Positions 6,608-8,069 of a stretch of DNA of 8,069 nt are shown here, piece by piece; the stretch's first letter is position 1, and the number at the start of each line of letters is the position of its first letter. Made by a program: the position numbers and the translations under genes. The DNA comes from JADCRZ01 sp039921525. Its GTDB lineage: Bacteria; Bacteroidota; Bacteroidia; Chitinophagales; Chitinophagaceae. The stretch covers positions 1 to 8,069 of the forward strand of contig JBDSBP010000399.1 of the NCBI GenBank assembly GCA_039921525.1, written 5' to 3'. Under the pieces are notes generated by a model. The model made no database searches. It was not told the origin of the DNA and saw only the letters and a program-made list of their open reading frames with translations.

Positions 6608-8069
6608 ATGATGAAACGAAATGGATTGATAATATGCATGTTAGTATTCTTAATAACAAGTGTAAACGCGCAGAACCTGTCAAATCAGTATAATGTAGTT
6701 GGTTCCATTAGGGATTCTGCTACAAAGAAGCCCGTTGCCTATGCGAGTATCAGCATATTTGACACCCTTCAAAACGATATGGGTTCTACCTATTCGCTTG
6801 AAAATGGATTGTTTAAAATTATTTTATCGGAACCCGGTTCCTACCGGTTAGAAATAAGTGTTGTGGGTTACCGAACCAGCGAATTTAGTATTGATATTAT
6901 CAAAGATGCGTTAACTGTAAAACTGGGGGATATTCTCGTAGTTCAAGAACATGTTTCGCTGGAGGAAGTGCGCGTAACAGCACGTAAAAGACTAGTTGAG
7001 CAAAAACCCGGAATGCTGGTGTACAATGCAGAAAGTGATATTACCAACAAGGGTGGCACAGCAGCTGATGTATTGCGGAAAGCACCCATTCTGAATGTTG
7101 ATGCGCAGGGCAACGTGAGTATGCGAGGTAGCAGTAACCTTAAAATTTTAATCAATGGAAAATATTCCGGGCAGATGGCTCGAAGTGCAGCAGATGCATT
7201 AAATATGATGCCTGCAGGTTTGATTCAGTCAGTAGAGATCATCACAAACCCTTCTGCGAAATATGATGCAGAAGGCGCAGCAGGTGTTATTAATATCATC
7301 ACTAAAAAAGGGAAGAAAGACATAAGCGGTACACTGGAAGCAAGTGCAAGCAACCTGGAACAAATGTTCAATCCCAGGCTCTCCTTTGCTAAAGAGAAAT
7401 GGAATGTCAATATCGCCGGACATCTTCATCGGCTTCGTCGTAAATCAGGAGAACTGCAGGAGAGGACTTCATTCTCCGGTGATACCGCTACCAGCAATCT
7501 CCGGCAACTCATTGCTAAAGACAACACGGCGCCTCATGGCTCTGCTGATATTTCTGTTGATTACAAAATAAACGAAATGAGCGAGCTTAGCCTGGGAGTG
7601 AATACCTGGTTCGGACACTGGCCGGAAGACAGTCGTATGAATAGCGCCGTGCGTTCTGGCGGTATTATAACGGAACAATACCTTCAAAATATCGCCAGCA
7701 GTAATTCCTATCTTGGCGCAGATATTAATATCGGGTACAACAGGCGCTTCAAAAGGCCTGGCAGACAAATCACTTTGCTGGCGCAAGGATCGCCCTCCCG
7801 GACAATTTCGAAATATGATGCTGTGAAGAATGCAACGGACCAGGTGCTGCTGTACCGTGAATTAAACTACAGTACCACGAAGAATAAAGAGTGGACTTTC
7901 CAGGCCGATTATGTTCAACCAGTAAATGTTAAAGGAACGGTGCACCTTGAATCGGGAATTAAGATTATTCTCCGTAATGTCGGTAATCAATACAATGTGT
8001 CTGCCAGTGAACCAAATCAGCCTGATAAAATGATTCCGCAGGATGACCGCTCTGATAATTTCAGGTATA
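6608..8069 (+). CDS. TonB-dependent outer-membrane receptor, OMP beta-barrel family (3' end outside window)
   Basis: An outer-membrane protein predicted to import a ligand using TonB energy. The first 487 codons are open to the window edge. Residues 1-21 are a signal peptide (cut VNA/QN). A carboxypeptidase-regulatory-like domain spans about 28-108, with VGSIRDSATKKPVAYASISI and later SYRLEISVVGY. The plug follows at about 118-234: SLEEVRVTA, then GGTAADVLRKAPILNVDAQG, the MRGSSNLKILINGK strand-turn, and the hallmark IQSVEIITNPSAKYDAEGAA running into GVINIITKK. From 235 on, alternating polar and aromatic strands begin the barrel. The short plug and 'MRGSSNLKILINGK' style fit the OMP_b-brl_3 type (PF14905) better than SusC, whose SusD partner would be next door; downstream is not visible. 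Start: ATG at 6608 or the adjacent ATG at 6611; both keep the signal peptide. It is divergent from the rhamnosidase/sulfatase pair and 2.8 kb away, so a shared job is unproven. Confidence 0.92.
   Translation, partial: MMKRNGLIICMLVFLITSVNAQNLSNQYNVVGSIRDSATKKPVAYASISIFDTLQNDMGSTYSLENGLFKIILSEPGSYRLEISVVGYRTSEFSIDIIKDALTVKLGDILVVQEHVSLEEVRVTARKRLVEQKPGMLVYNAESDITNKGGTAADVLRKAPILNVDAQGNVSMRGSSNLKILINGKYSGQMARSAADALNMMPAGLIQSVEIITNPSAKYDAEGAAGVINIITKKGKKDISGTLEASASNLEQMFNPRLSFAKEKWNVNIAGHLHRLRRKSGELQERTSFSGDTATSNLRQLIAKDNTAPHGSADISVDYKINEMSELSLGVNTWFGHWPEDSRMNSAVRSGGIITEQYLQNIASSNSYLGADINIGYNRRFKRPGRQITLLAQGSPSRTISKYDAVKNATDQVLLYRELNYSTTKNKEWTFQADYVQPVNVKGTVHLESGIKIILRNVGNQYNVSASEPNQPDKMIPQDDRSDNFRY

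Noticed and set aside
6943..7786. Minus-strand ORFs and one plus-strand alternative frame of 61-105 codons
   Set aside because: They overlap the strongly supported receptor gene in other frames and show no domain pattern.

Overview
This window looks like a piece of a Bacteroidota chromosome, probably a Chitinophagaceae- or Sphingobacteria-type soil or aquatic glycan degrader. The grounds are the protein families seen here: a secreted GH78 rhamnosidase beside a sulfatase, a carboxypeptidase-regulatory-domain TonB-dependent receptor, a DUF4198 protein and a TlpA-type N-terminal module. Ribosome-binding sites are weak or absent and the intergenic DNA is A+T-rich. The genus is inference.

Layout. 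(1) Positions 1-3813, minus strand: a polysaccharide-degradation pair, a complete 951-residue alpha-L-rhamnosidase (GH78) followed by the first 255 codons of a formylglycine sulfatase that runs off the left edge. Both carry signal peptides, which suggests joint attack on a sulfated, rhamnose-containing glycan. (2) Positions 3884-6396: a patch of broken and short genes. It holds a secreted TlpA-like N-terminal module with a frameshift and no thioredoxin domain; a 348-base spacer; an intact RibD-C/dihydrofolate-reductase-fold gene; a nucleotidyltransferase cut off before its catalytic aspartates, with its intact 54-residue upstream partner; and, on the plus strand, the C-terminal half of a DUF4198 protein. 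(3) Positions 6608-8069, plus strand: the first 487 codons of an outer-membrane TonB-dependent receptor (regulatory domain, plug, start of barrel), leaving by the right edge.

The working genes are the rhamnosidase, the sulfatase, the reductase-fold protein and the receptor. The middle reads as a decayed boundary where deletions and frameshifts have joined unrelated fragments. One deletion has placed the reductase-fold gene 13 bases behind the truncated nucleotidyltransferase, so it may now be transcribed as the third gene of that old operon. I see no convincing new defence system, CRISPR array, RNA gene or intact mobile element.
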